Shown: positions 10,146 through 19,333, numbered from the stretch's first letter. The stretch: DNA of 64,000 nt from Acinetobacter courvalinii (GCF_014635545.1 NZ_BMDA01000006.1:62001-126000); one strand, 5' to 3'. Made by a program: numbers and translations. The notes: generated from the letters alone by a model not told the origin.

Positions 10146-10157
10146 ATTGTCGACAAT
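10146..10157. promoter_or_regulatory. GntR-type operator candidate abutting the start codon
   Basis: ATTGTCGACAAT is immediately followed by the ATG at 10158, so the operator occupies the place of the ribosome binding site. A repressor bound here would lie within the first 25 nt of the transcript. Confidence 0.7.
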
Positions 10158-10868
10158 ATGCAAGATACCCTTGTTCCTCAAGCCCTCAGCACCAGTCAGG
10201 GAATGACCCTGACGGAACACGTATTCAAGCAAATTCAGTCGGCGATTGTATTGGGACAGATCCCTGCGGGCAGCAAGATTTCAGAACCCGAGCTGGCACG
10301 GATGTATGGCATTAGTCGAGGTCCATTGCGTGAGGCGATTCATCGGCTGGAAGGGCAAAAGCTGGTGGAACGAACGGCCCATGTCGGTGCGCGTGTGGTG
10401 TCACTGTCGTTACAGCAGTTTCAGGAACTCTATCAGATCCGTGCATCATTAGAAGGTTTGGCCTGTAAACTCGCAGCCCAGCATATTGATAAAAAACAGA
10501 TTCTGGCCTTGCGTGATGTATTGCGGATGCATGCCGAGGATGAAAATTTTAAAGCAGGTAAGGGTTACTATCTGCAAGAAGGTCAGGACGATTTCCATTA
10601 CTGCATTATCAAAAGCAGTGGCAATAAAACCCTCGAAAAAATGTTATGTGATGAGCTGTATCACCTCATCCGTATGTATCGAATCCAGTTTTCAAATACC
10701 CCAGATCGACCAAGTAAGGCTTGGGACGAACATATCCGCATATTAGATGCGATTGCTGAAGGTGACGGTGAGCTTGCTGAAATGCTGATGCACCGTCACA
10801 TCAATGCATCCTACAAAATTGTTGAGCAAACATTGCTGCAAAATCAAGGAGAACAACAACATGGCTAA
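10158..10868 (+). CDS. GntR-family regulator of the methylcitrate (prp) genes
   Basis: A 236-residue FadR/FCD-type GntR regulator. The winged helix is at about residues 18-85, with the [25 protein letters not shown] recognition segment, and the FCD ligand domain follows to about 225. Its 3' end overlaps prpB by 8 nt, so it is coupled to the operon it most likely controls. Two identical palindromes flank its promoter, one touching its ATG, which suggests autoregulation. There is no good Shine-Dalgarno sequence because the operator sits there. The ligand is unknown; a methylcitrate-cycle intermediate is plausible. Confidence 0.88.
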   Translation: MQDTLVPQALSTSQGMTLTEHVFKQIQSAIVLGQIPAGSKISEPELARMYGISRGPLREAIHRLEGQKLVERTAHVGARVVSLSLQQFQELYQIRASLEGLACKLAAQHIDKKQILALRDVLRMHAEDENFKAGKGYYLQEGQDDFHYCIIKSSGNKTLEKMLCDELYHLIRMYRIQFSNTPDRPSKAWDEHIRILDAIAEGDGELAEMLMHRHINASYKIVEQTLLQNQGEQQHG

Positions 10869-11745
10869 ACAGTCAGCTGGTCAGCTATTCCGCGACGCGG
10901 TCGCAAATGAAAAACCATTACAGGTGGTGGGTGCGATCAATGCCAACCATGCGTTACTGGCAAAACGCGCAGGCTACAAGGCCATCTATTTGTCTGGTGG
11001 TGGTGTTGCCGCAGGTTCTTTGGGCCTACCTGATTTGGGTATCAGTAACCTTGATGATGTATTGACCGATGTACGCCGTATTACTGACGTGTGTGATCTG
11101 CCGTTATTGGTCGATGTCGACACCGGTTTCGGCGCTTCTGCGTTTAATATCGCACGGACCACCAAGTCGATGATCAAATTCGGTGCGGCTGCCATGCATA
11201 TCGAAGACCAGGTGGGTGCCAAGCGTTGCGGTCATCGTCCGAATAAAGCCATCGTGACCCAGCAAGAAATGGTCGATCGTATTAAAGCCGCAGTTGATGC
11301 ACGTACCGATGACAGCTTTGTGATCATGGCACGTACCGATGCACTTGCGGTTGAAGGCTTGCAGGCAGCGATTGACCGTGCCGGCGCGTATATCGAAGCA
11401 GGTGCAGACATGCTGTTCCCGGAAGCGATCACGGAATTGGCGATGTATAAGCAATTTGCAAATGCCACCAAAGTGCCTGTTTTAGCCAATATTACTGAGT
11501 TTGGTTCTACGCCATTATTTACCACGGACGAACTGGCTTCTGCCGATGTCAGCATTGCGCTGTATCCACTTTCTGCATTCCGTGCCATGAACAAGGCCGC
11601 AGAAAATGTTTATGAGACCTTGCGTAAAGAAGGCACGCAAAAAAATGTGGTCGATACCATGCAAACCCGCCAAGAACTGTATGAGCGCATTAACTACCAT
11701 GCGTTTGAACAATATCTTGATGGAACTTTTGCGAAGAATAAATAA
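10861..11745 (+). CDS. prpB: 2-methylisocitrate lyase
   Basis: Splits 2-methylisocitrate to pyruvate and succinate, the last step of the methylcitrate cycle. The 294-residue form starts [14 protein letters not shown] after AAGGAG. This ATG is inside the end of the GntR gene; a longer open frame upstream is rejected. Isocitrate-lyase superfamily features: [16 protein letters not shown] near residues 45-60, LVDVDTGFG near 83-91, and the active-site motif KRCGHRPNK near 121-129 containing the catalytic cysteine. A 337-bp structured gap separates it from prpC. Confidence 0.95.
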   Translation: MAKQSAGQLFRDAVANEKPLQVVGAINANHALLAKRAGYKAIYLSGGGVAAGSLGLPDLGISNLDDVLTDVRRITDVCDLPLLVDVDTGFGASAFNIARTTKSMIKFGAAAMHIEDQVGAKRCGHRPNKAIVTQQEMVDRIKAAVDARTDDSFVIMARTDALAVEGLQAAIDRAGAYIEAGADMLFPEAITELAMYKQFANATKVPVLANITEFGSTPLFTTDELASADVSIALYPLSAFRAMNKAAENVYETLRKEGTQKNVVDTMQTRQELYERINYHAFEQYLDGTFAKNK

Positions 11746-12082
11746 GTAAAACCTTAATTCATAAGAATTTAGGTTGAAATTTGTTATGCAGAAAAGTCAT
11801 CTGCAACCTGAGCAAACCAAAGCGATTGAAGCTTTGGTGTAGCGCAAGACAAGCGAAGTGCGTAGTTTTTTGTTCAAGCATAGCTTTCACCTTGCGGTAC
11901 GGCAAAGATTATTAATCTTTGCTATTCGTACCTCAGGTTTTGCAGATGACAATGGTTTTGCCTACTTTTCCCGAATGAAAAGTAGGTCGAACCGAAGGTT
12001 TATCCTGAAACAGGATGAGAACTCGGCACGACTCCGTTGAGTTGCTCAAAAATAAATTAAATAGATAGAAAAGGACAATCTT
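11746..12082. repeat. Structured intergenic repeat, copy B (prpB-prpC gap)
   Basis: The 337-bp gap is filled with nested inverted repeats. GTCATCTGCAACCTGAG (11796-11812) pairs with 11932-11950, with a 2-nt bulge. ACCAAAGC/GCTTTGGT form a hairpin at 11816-11838. GGTACG...GTACC enclose a GCAAAGATTA palindrome at 11896-11932. CCTACTTTTC/GAAAAGTAGG form a stem at 11961-11986. GACTCCGT is at 12030-12037. Read on the minus strand, the order ACGGAGTC, TACTTTT stem, CAAAACC, GGTACG...TACCGC matches the lldD-dld gap. A 60-codon frame here is not considered a gene. Confidence 0.65.
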
Positions 12083-13240
12083 ATGAGCAGTAATGAAACA
12101 ACAACAGGCTTTAAACCAAAAAAATCAGTGGCCCTCAGCGGACAAGTGGCAGGCAACACCGCACTGTGTACCGTAGGCCGCAGCGGCAACGACTTACACT
12201 ACCGCGGCTATGACATTCTCGACCTTGCCGCAGGCAGCCAGTTTGAAGAAGTGGCACACCTGCTGGTACACGGTAAATTACCAAACAAAGCCGAACTCAA
12301 AGCTTATAAAGCAAAATTAAAAGCATTGCGTGGCTTACCTGCAGCACTGAAAACTGCACTAGAGCAACTACCACCATCTGCACACCCAATGGATGTGATG
12401 CGTACCGGTGTATCAGTTTTAGGTTGTTTAACGCCTGAACATGAAGACCATAACGAAGCTGGGGCAAAAGACATCGCCGACAAATTGATGGCTAGCTTGG
12501 GCTCAATGTTGTTGTACTGGTATCACTTCAGCAATAACGGCCGTCGTATTGAAGTTGAAACCGATGATGACTCGATTGCTGCGCATTTCTTGCATCTCCT
12601 GCATGGTGAAGCGCCATCGAAAGAATGGATTCAAGCCATGCACACCTCTTTGATTCTGTATGCAGAGCATGAGTTCAATGCATCTACCTTTACTTCACGT
12701 GTGGTGGCAGGGACAGGTTCAGACATGTATTCAGCCATTACAGGCGGGATCGGTGCGCTACGTGGCCCTAAACATGGTGGTGCCAATGAAGTTGCCTTTG
12801 TGATTCAACAACGCTATGACAATGCCGATGAAGCCGAAGCTGACATCCGTAAACGTGTTGAAAATAAAGAGGTGGTCATCGGTTTTGGTCATCCGGTGTA
12901 TACCGTGTCTGATCCACGTAACGAAGTGATCAAACAAGTGGCACGTGAACTGGCTGAAGCACAAGAAAATACCAAGATGTACCTCATCGCTGAGCGTTTG
13001 GAAGCAGTGATGAAAGAAGTGAAGAACATGTTCCCGAACCTCGACTGGTTCAGTGCAGTAAGCTATCACTTGATGGGCGTGCCAACGGCCATGTTTACAC
13101 CATTATTCGTGATTGCACGTACTGCGGGTTGGTCTGCACACGTGATCGAACAACGTCAGGACGGCAAGATCATTCGTCCAAGCGCCAACTATACCGGCCC
13201 TGAAAACCTTGAATTCAAACCATTGGCGGAGCGTGGTTAA
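12083..13240 (+). CDS. prpC: 2-methylcitrate synthase
   Basis: Condenses propionyl-CoA with oxaloacetate to 2-methylcitrate, the first committed step of propionate breakdown. At 385 residues it has the short citrate-synthase form typical of PrpC. The catalytic histidine regions are visible: [20 protein letters not shown] near residues 195-213, GPKHGGANE near 228-236 and [13 protein letters not shown] near 273-285. A weak AAGGAC precedes the ATG. The TAA stop overlaps the acnD ATG by one base, so the two are tightly coupled. Confidence 0.95.
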   Translation: MSSNETTTGFKPKKSVALSGQVAGNTALCTVGRSGNDLHYRGYDILDLAAGSQFEEVAHLLVHGKLPNKAELKAYKAKLKALRGLPAALKTALEQLPPSAHPMDVMRTGVSVLGCLTPEHEDHNEAGAKDIADKLMASLGSMLLYWYHFSNNGRRIEVETDDDSIAAHFLHLLHGEAPSKEWIQAMHTSLILYAEHEFNASTFTSRVVAGTGSDMYSAITGGIGALRGPKHGGANEVAFVIQQRYDNADEAEADIRKRVENKEVVIGFGHPVYTVSDPRNEVIKQVARELAEAQENTKMYLIAERLEAVMKEVKNMFPNLDWFSAVSYHLMGVPTAMFTPLFVIARTAGWSAHVIEQRQDGKIIRPSANYTGPENLEFKPLAERG

Positions 13241-15846
13241 TGAACACAAAATATCGTAAACCGCTGGCAGGTACCCAGCTCGAATACTATGACGTGCGTC
13301 AAGCCGTTGAAGATATTCAGCCAGGCGCATACGCAAAGCTGCCATACACCTCGAAAGTACTGGCTGAGCAGCTGGTACGTAAAGCGGATGCCGAGAATTT
13401 AACGGCCTATTTAACCCAGCTGATCGAACGCCGTCAGGATCTCGATTTTCCGTGGTACCCGGCACGTGTGGTCTGTCACGACATCTTGGGACAAACCGCA
13501 CTGGTGGATTTGGCTGGTTTGCGTGATGCGATTGCCGATAAAGGCGGTGACCCATCTAAAGTCAATCCAGTGGTGCCAACCCAGTTGATCGTGGACCACT
13601 CATTGGCAGTGGAATATGGTGGTTTTGATCCGGATGCCTTTGAGAAAAACCGTGCAGTAGAAGACCGTCGTAATGAAGACCGTTTCCATTTTATTGAGTG
13701 GACCAAAACCGCCTTTAAAAACGTCGACGTGATCCCTGCGGGTAACGGCATCATGCATCAGATCAATCTGGAGAAAATGTCTCCGGTGATTCAAAACCGT
13801 GATGGTTTGGCGTTCCCGGATACTTGTGTCGGTACCGATTCACATACCCCACATACCGATGCGCTTGGCGTGATTTCAGTCGGTGTGGGTGGTTTGGAAG
13901 CTGAAAATGTAATGCTCGGTCGTGCATCCTGGATGCGTCTGCCAGACATCATCGGGGTTGAGTTTGTCGGTCAGCGTCAAGCAGGCATTACTGCAACGGA
14001 TATCGTGTTGGCATTGACTGAGTTCTTGCGTAAAGAGCGTGTAGTCGGTGCTTACCTCGAGTTCTTCGGTGAAGGTGCTGACAGCATGTCGGTGGGCGAC
14101 CGTGCCACCATCTCAAATATGACCCCTGAATATGGCGCAACTGCGGCAATGTTCTATATCGATCAGAACACCATCGACTATTTACGTCTGACAGGTCGTG
14201 AAGATGCACAAGTGGCTTTGGTTGAGCAATATGCCAAAGAAATCGGGCTTTGGGCATCGGATATGACCCAAGCTGAGTACCCACGTGTCCTTCGTTTTGA
14301 CCTTTCAACGGTGACCCGTAATATTGCCGGTCCATCAAACCCGCATGCACGTGTCTCTACCGCTGACTTGAAAGAAAAAGGTATTGCTGGTGTAGTTGAA
14401 AACCGTACTGATGGCTTAATGCCAGATGGTGCAATTATCATTGCTGCCATTACCTCATGTACCAATACCTCTAACCCGCGTAATACCGTGGCTGCAGGTC
14501 TGTTGGCACGTAAGGCCAATGAGCTCGGTTTAGTGCGTAAACCTTGGGTGAAATCATCCTTTGCACCGGGTTCTAAGGCAGCGGCACTGTATCTTGAAGA
14601 AGCGGGTGTACTCAAAGACCTTGAGAAACTTGGTTTTGGTATCGTGGCTTATGCATGTACCACCTGTAACGGTATGTCAGGTGCGTTAGATCCAGTGATT
14701 CAACAAGAAATCATTGATCGTGACCTGTATGCAACCGCCGTGCTTTCGGGTAACCGTAATTTTGATGGTCGTATCCATCCATACGCAAAACAGGCATTCC
14801 TTGCATCTCCGCCACTCGTTGTGGCCTATGCGATTGCAGGAACCATCCGTTTTGACATCGAAAAAGATGCGTTAGGTCATGACAAAGACGGTAACCCGAT
14901 TTACCTGAAAGATATCTGGCCGTCGGATGCTGAAATTGATGCATTGGTCAAAGAAGCGGTCAAGCCTGAACAGTTCCGTAAAGTCTACATTCCAATGTTT
15001 GACTTGGGCGAAGTTGAACAAGCCGAAAGTCCGTTATACGACTGGCGTCCGCAAAGTACTTACATCCGCCGTCCTCCGTATTGGGAAGGGGCGTTGGCTG
15101 CACCACGTACTTTAGCCAATATGCGTCCATTGGCGATCTTGGGTGACAACATCACCACTGATCACTTGTCGCCATCGAATGCGATCCTGATGGATTCGGC
15201 TGCGGGTGAATACCTGCACAAAATGGGTGTACCTGAAGAAGACTTCAACTCATACGCAACCCATCGTGGTGACCATTTGACGGCACAACGTGCAACCTTT
15301 GCCAATCCGAAACTGTTTAATGAAATGGTGGTTCGTTCAGACGGCACGATCAAGCAAGGTTCAAAAGCGCGTGTTGAGCCAGAAGGCGAAGTGATGCGGA
15401 TGTGGGAAGCGATTGAAACCTACATGAACCGTAAGCAACCGTTGATCATTGTGGCGGGTGCGGATTATGGTCAGGGTTCAAGCCGTGACTGGGCTGCTAA
15501 AGGTGTTCGTCTTGCAGGTGTTGAAGCGATTGTGGCTGAAGGTTTTGAGCGTATTCACCGTACTAACTTGGTGGGTATGGGTGTTTTACCGCTTGAGTTT
15601 AAGCCGGGTGTTAACCGTAAGACCTTGAAGCTGGATGGGACTGAGCTATATAGCGTGATTGGTAATATTGCGCCGCGTTCGACATTAACTTTAGTGATTG
15701 AGCGCGCCACTGCGGATGGTAAGGAAGAAATTCTGGAAGTGCCTGTAACCTGTCGTTTAGATACAGAAGAAGAAGTTTCTGTTTATGAAGCGGGTGGGGT
15801 ATTACAGCGTTTTGCACAAGACTTTTTAGAAGGTCAAGTGGCGTAA
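13240..15846 (+). CDS. acnD: Fe/S-dependent 2-methylisocitrate dehydratase
   Basis: Aconitase-family enzyme that dehydrates 2-methylcitrate to 2-methylaconitate in the AcnD/PrpF variant of the methylcitrate cycle. The 868 residues begin [18 protein letters not shown], characteristic of AcnD rather than AcnA. Cluster ligands lie in SCTNTSNPRN (about residue 405) and TTCNGMSG (about 472). The swivel domain near the C-terminus has GADYGQGSSRDWAAKG. In organisms with AcnD a prpF isomerase gene normally follows; here the next gene is an unrelated A+T-rich frame. Confidence 0.93.
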   Translation: MNTKYRKPLAGTQLEYYDVRQAVEDIQPGAYAKLPYTSKVLAEQLVRKADAENLTAYLTQLIERRQDLDFPWYPARVVCHDILGQTALVDLAGLRDAIADKGGDPSKVNPVVPTQLIVDHSLAVEYGGFDPDAFEKNRAVEDRRNEDRFHFIEWTKTAFKNVDVIPAGNGIMHQINLEKMSPVIQNRDGLAFPDTCVGTDSHTPHTDALGVISVGVGGLEAENVMLGRASWMRLPDIIGVEFVGQRQAGITATDIVLALTEFLRKERVVGAYLEFFGEGADSMSVGDRATISNMTPEYGATAAMFYIDQNTIDYLRLTGREDAQVALVEQYAKEIGLWASDMTQAEYPRVLRFDLSTVTRNIAGPSNPHARVSTADLKEKGIAGVVENRTDGLMPDGAIIIAAITSCTNTSNPRNTVAAGLLARKANELGLVRKPWVKSSFAPGSKAAALYLEEAGVLKDLEKLGFGIVAYACTTCNGMSGALDPVIQQEIIDRDLYATAVLSGNRNFDGRIHPYAKQAFLASPPLVVAYAIAGTIRFDIEKDALGHDKDGNPIYLKDIWPSDAEIDALVKEAVKPEQFRKVYIPMFDLGEVEQAESPLYDWRPQSTYIRRPPYWEGALAAPRTLANMRPLAILGDNITTDHLSPSNAILMDSAAGEYLHKMGVPEEDFNSYATHRGDHLTAQRATFANPKLFNEMVVRSDGTIKQGSKARVEPEGEVMRMWEAIETYMNRKQPLIIVAGADYGQGSSRDWAAKGVRLAGVEAIVAEGFERIHRTNLVGMGVLPLEFKPGVNRKTLKLDGTELYSVIGNIAPRSTLTLVIERATADGKEEILEVPVTCRLDTEEEVSVYEAGGVLQRFAQDFLEGQVA

Positions 15847-15881
15847 TACTTTGATCTGAAAGTAATTGATTTTATTTAATA

Positions 15882-15915
15882 AAGGCCCTATCTTGATGAT
15901 GGGGTTTTATTTTTT
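15882..15915 (+). terminator. Intrinsic terminator after acnD
   Basis: CCCTATC pairs with GATGGGG (one G-T pair) around a TTGAT loop, followed by TTTTATTTTTT. It closes the prp operon just before the DUF4365 gene. Confidence 0.6.
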
Positions 15916-15923
15916 GAGTGTAT

Positions 15924-17483
15924 ATGCGAGATTTAGGACAATTAGGTGAAAGCACTTTTGCAATGTGGTGTGCTCAAGTTGGTTTAATTGCAAATAATTC
16001 ATCAATTGATAAAACTGGATGGGATTATTATGTAGAATTCCCAATATCTTCAAATATAACTACTCATGAATTACATAAATCAGCTTTTGAATGTAAAGTC
16101 CAAGTTAAAGCAACGGATAAGCAAGATAGGAAACTGCCTGTTACTGTTTCAAATCTTCGGCGGATGGCAACTTTACAAATGCCAGCGTTTTATATTTTTC
16201 TAGAATTTGATGGTAAGAATGAAGTTCAAAATGCATTTGTTTTACATATAGATAATGAATTGATTTATAAAATTCTTAAAAGAGTCCATCAAATAGAACA
16301 AAGTGAAAATAATAAAGATCTAAATAAGAGAACAATTACTCTTACTTATAGTGAACAGCAAAGAATTGAGAAATTAGATGGTGAAAATCTAAAACAAACT
16401 CTGCTGAAATATATAGGTGAAAACTATTCTGACTACATAGTTAGTAAAAATAAATATTTACAAGAGTGTGGTTTTGAGGATGGATATGGGACGGTTCAAT
16501 TCTCTATTGAAGGTGAAGATGGTATTCGGAAAATTATTGATGCTTCTTTGGGGTTAGAGGAGGAGATAGATGTCCAAAATTTAATTAATATTGAAAAGAG
16601 ATTTGGAATACCATCTAAAAAGTCCAGTTTTGAAATACCTAACGCCAAATTAAGTTTAGGGATGCAACCACCCAAAAGAGGAAAAATTAGATTTAAAGAA
16701 GACAGCCTCTCTAGTGGTTTAGTATTTGATATAGTTTTTTATAACTCACCTTTTAGTTTTAATGAGTTTAGAGAATTTGCAAAATTTAGAGTTGTTGGTG
16801 ATTTCTTTGATATGACTTTAGAGCCATATAAAAAGCAATCTAATTATAGTTTTACTTTAGGTGAGAATAAGAGGTTTGAGTTAAAAAAATTAAAAGATGC
16901 TATTGGTTTAATTGAGCTGATGAGTAGAGATAACCAAAATATTATTATGGTATTGGAAATAGAAAATTTTAAGCCTTTACTATTTGATTTAAAAACTAAA
17001 TTTGTAAAAAGAGAGTTAAGTATATTTGATGACTTGTTAAATAAGGCATTACAAATATGTTTTCAAAATAAAATTTATGATGAAATATCTATTTCTATAC
17101 AGGAATTATATAACTATAGAGAAGAAATTAAACAGTTTCATACTATAATTACTAAAACGAATAAATGTGATTTTAGAGCTGAGTTTGAGGTGGATAGTAA
17201 ATATACATTTGAATTCGAGGAAACGACTTCGATTTCGGCTATATTTTGTAGGTTAGGTAGTCATGGTATAGGAGCAATCCTAACAATTATTGGTAAACCT
17301 GAGGAAATATCAGAAAATAAATTTAGGATTGATAAAGGTGAGTTAATGATAGAAAGAATCCTGATTTTTACGCGAGAACATGAAAATATTAATGAAGATA
17401 TTAGTAGAGTAATAAAAAGTACAATAAGCAAATATACAGATACATATGATGTTTTTTATAACTGGGGGGATGAAGCTGTATAG
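15924..17483 (+). CDS. DUF4365-type nuclease-like protein
   Basis: A 519-residue protein of unproven function. The first ~160 residues match the DUF4365 pattern: LGQLGESTFAMWCAQVG at the N-terminus, DKTGWDYYVEF near residues 31-41 and ECKVQVKATD near 58-67. The D...(E/C)xKxQxK arrangement is what a PD-(D/E)XK nuclease-like core shows. The remaining ~350 residues are rich in beta-strand-like and charged stretches and I do not recognise them. Base composition is strikingly A+T-rich compared with acnD, with many AAA/ATA/TTA codons, suggesting horizontal transfer. No partner gene is adjacent. ATG 15924 is chosen; GTG 15918 is an alternative. It could be a stand-alone defence gene, but that is inference. 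Confidence 0.65.
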   Translation: MRDLGQLGESTFAMWCAQVGLIANNSSIDKTGWDYYVEFPISSNITTHELHKSAFECKVQVKATDKQDRKLPVTVSNLRRMATLQMPAFYIFLEFDGKNEVQNAFVLHIDNELIYKILKRVHQIEQSENNKDLNKRTITLTYSEQQRIEKLDGENLKQTLLKYIGENYSDYIVSKNKYLQECGFEDGYGTVQFSIEGEDGIRKIIDASLGLEEEIDVQNLINIEKRFGIPSKKSSFEIPNAKLSLGMQPPKRGKIRFKEDSLSSGLVFDIVFYNSPFSFNEFREFAKFRVVGDFFDMTLEPYKKQSNYSFTLGENKRFELKKLKDAIGLIELMSRDNQNIIMVLEIENFKPLLFDLKTKFVKRELSIFDDLLNKALQICFQNKIYDEISISIQELYNYREEIKQFHTIITKTNKCDFRAEFEVDSKYTFEFEETTSISAIFCRLGSHGIGAILTIIGKPEEISENKFRIDKGELMIERILIFTREHENINEDISRVIKSTISKYTDTYDVFYNWGDEAV

Positions 17484-17577
17484 AATGCCTGACATTCCTA
17501 TAGAAATATTTCATATATGATTTGTGTCGTATTTTATGAAATTATTTTTAGAGAGAAAAGTATAAATTTTACTCTTC

Positions 17578-17609
17578 ACCTTTCCGCCATCACCACTCGT
17601 CGGAAAGGT
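17578..17609. other. Inverted repeat / hairpin before the zinc-ribbon gene
   Basis: ACCTTTCCG (17578-17586) pairs perfectly with CGGAAAGGT (17601-17609) around a 14-nt loop. There is no T-run after it, so it may be a weak terminator of the DUF4365 gene or an operator. Confidence 0.4.
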
Positions 17610-17675
17610 CAATAAATAATCAAAACTATCACGCTATAGTATATGTACCATTTCTAAAATCTATGGAGAGCAAAG

Positions 17676-17819
17676 ATGGTAACTGCTGGCGAAAAACCTG
17701 GAACAGGCTTCTATTTTTGTGTTCAATGCGGACACCGCACCTATTTAGAAATTGGTACTGATCGTTTACCTCCGTGTACCAAATGCCTTGGCAATCAATT
17801 CAACAGTAAGAATGCCTAA
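17676..17819 (+). CDS. Small zinc-ribbon protein (47 aa)
   Basis: A 47-codon open frame starting MVTAGEKPGTGFYFCVQCG, with CVQC at about residues 16-19 and CTKC at about 34-37: the four-cysteine pattern of a rubredoxin-like zinc ribbon. GGAG lies 8 nt before the ATG and a strong terminator follows 37 nt after the stop, so it is probably a monocistronic gene. Similar short zinc-ribbon proteins with a GEKPG-like N-terminus are common in gammaproteobacteria, but the function is unknown. Confidence 0.8.
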   Translation: MVTAGEKPGTGFYFCVQCGHRTYLEIGTDRLPPCTKCLGNQFNSKNA

Positions 17820-17855
17820 GCCGCAAAATACCAAACAGTTACCCACTGTTTGAAT

Positions 17856-17885
17856 AAAAGCCCTATCCCTTGATAGGGCTTTTTG
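17856..17885 (+). terminator. Intrinsic terminator after the zinc-ribbon gene
   Basis: AAAAGCCCTATC-cct-TGATAGGGCTTTTT stem-loop with a T-run. Confidence 0.85.
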
Positions 17886-17946
17886 TTACTTTAAAAATAA
17901 GATGTAAATAACAAGACCTGTCATAGGCATAGAAAGGTAATCCGTG

Positions 17947-18522
17947 ATGGAAACGATTTTAGGACTCTGTATTGGCGTGGGCCTCAGCGCAGCCTGTGGC
18001 TTTCGTGTCTTTGTGCCGCTGTTGGCGATGAGTATTGCCACCCTTATGGGATGGTATCAACCTGCCCAAGGCTTTGAATGGCTGGCACTTCCATCGGTGT
18101 GTATGGCGCTGGGTTTTGCTACCCTCTGTGAAATTGCAGCCTACTATGTGCCGTGGGTAGATAACCTGTTAGATACCATTGCCACACCTGCGGCTATGGT
18201 GGCAGGTACGCTGACCACAATGGCGGTGAGCAGTGGTGAAATGTCGCAGTTTGCGACTTGGGCCGCGGCGCTGATTGTCGGTGGTGGAACCGCAGGTGTG
18301 GTGCAAATGAGTACGGTAGCGGCACGCGGGGTTTCGACCGCAACCACAGGTGGGCTGGGTAATTTTGTGGTAGCTACCGGTGAACTGGTTGGCTCGATCT
18401 TATTATCCATTCTGGCCTTTATCATGCCTGTGCTGATTGCCGTTGTGGTGATCATTTTAGTGATCGTCACGGCACGCTGGATTCGTGCAAAACGCCAGCA
18501 GAAACTCAGCCATTCCCTGTAA
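17947..18522 (+). CDS. DUF4126 family membrane protein
   Basis: A 191-residue integral membrane protein. It has four or five hydrophobic segments rich in Gly/Ala, an ISACGFRVFVPLL-like start (here SAACGFRVFVPLLAMS near residues 14-29) and a DNLLDTIATPAAMVAGT stretch near 73-89, all typical of DUF4126. The C-terminus ends in a basic tail RWIRAKRQQK after a strongly hydrophobic helix. ATG 17947 fits the AAGGTAA upstream better than GTG 17944. Function unknown; these proteins probably sit in the inner membrane. Confidence 0.75.
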   Translation: METILGLCIGVGLSAACGFRVFVPLLAMSIATLMGWYQPAQGFEWLALPSVCMALGFATLCEIAAYYVPWVDNLLDTIATPAAMVAGTLTTMAVSSGEMSQFATWAAALIVGGGTAGVVQMSTVAARGVSTATTGGLGNFVVATGELVGSILLSILAFIMPVLIAVVVIILVIVTARWIRAKRQQKLSHSL

Positions 18523-18562
18523 AGGCCATAACAGTAATCACGCCCTAAATGATGAAATAACA

Positions 18563-19261
18563 ATGAATAAGAAATGTATTGCACTGATCTTGGCTTGCTC
18601 AAGCCTATCCATATTGCCGCAAACAACGTTTGCTCAAGCGCAGCCAACGGCAGAAGAGCTGAAGCTGCGCAAAGATAAAGTCACTTATAAAGCTTATGTC
18701 CCTGCAAAATATCAACTGTTTGAAGCGATAGAAGGCGACCTGAATAATGATGGTCTGAAGGATGTGGTGCTGATTGTCAAAGCCACCGATCCCAAAGCCT
18801 TTGTACAGGATGAATATCGTGGGCGCTTAGACCGCAACCGCCGTGGTGTGATTGTATTGCTGAATCAACAAGGTACATACAAACCGATTGTGACTAACCT
18901 AAATTGTTTTAGCTCGGAAAATGAAGATGGCGGGGTCTATTTCCCACCTGATCTATGGTTTGAAATTAAAAATAATCTATTGAGTGTCTATTATTCGCAT
19001 GGCCGTTATGGTTATTGGCGTTATCTATTCCGCTTGGAAGGCAATGATCTACGCCTGATTGGTTATGATGATTCAAGCAATCACGGCCCGCTCATTCAAA
19101 GCCAGACCAGTATTAACTTTTTAACGGGTAAAAAACTCATTCGTGAAAATTTAAGCCAAGATCCAGAAGAAGATCCAAGATTTAAAGAAACATGGAGCAA
19201 AATCAATCAGCCGCCGATCTATCTGTCTAAAGTGAAAGACTTTAATGATTTAAGTTTTTAA
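18563..19261 (+). CDS. Exported hypothetical protein with a calcium-loop-like motif
   Basis: A 232-residue protein starting MNKKCIALILACSSLSILPQ, a clear Sec signal peptide with probable cleavage after TTFAQA. DLNNDGLKDVVLIV near residues 54-67 is a D-x-N-x-D-G-x-x-D loop of the EF-hand/FG-GAP type found in secreted proteins, so it may bind calcium. The upstream extension of the frame runs through the end of the DUF4126 gene and is rejected. It could share a transcript with that gene (40-bp gap). I do not recognise a defined family. Confidence 0.7.
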   Translation: MNKKCIALILACSSLSILPQTTFAQAQPTAEELKLRKDKVTYKAYVPAKYQLFEAIEGDLNNDGLKDVVLIVKATDPKAFVQDEYRGRLDRNRRGVIVLLNQQGTYKPIVTNLNCFSSENEDGGVYFPPDLWFEIKNNLLSVYYSHGRYGYWRYLFRLEGNDLRLIGYDDSSNHGPLIQSQTSINFLTGKKLIRENLSQDPEEDPRFKETWSKINQPPIYLSKVKDFNDLSF

Positions 19262-19333
19262 GCCATGGCGACTATCGAAAAAACAGCCAGAACCGCGTAA
19301 ATTAGCGGCAATGATAATATTGCGTTCAAGCTT

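Larger units (their letters stand above)
9707..10157. promoter_or_regulatory. tyrB / GntR regulator divergent intergenic region
   Basis: This 451-bp gap carries a long leader on the tyrB side and the promoter of the prp block on the other. Three related palindromes (9880-9891, 10083-10094, 10146-10157) are the main structure. A TATAAT on the minus strand at 9871-9876 could be the tyrB -10 element, but I see no convincing -35. No gene is seen. Confidence 0.55.

Noticed and set aside
11858-12040. 60-codon open frame between prpB and prpC
   Set aside because: It lies within nested inverted repeats of an intergenic element.
13103-13555. 150-codon minus-strand frame across prpC and acnD
   Set aside because: Antisense to two well-conserved genes; shadow of their codon usage.
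14178-14615. 145-codon minus-strand frame inside acnD
   Set aside because: Shadow frame opposite a conserved enzyme gene, with no start signals.
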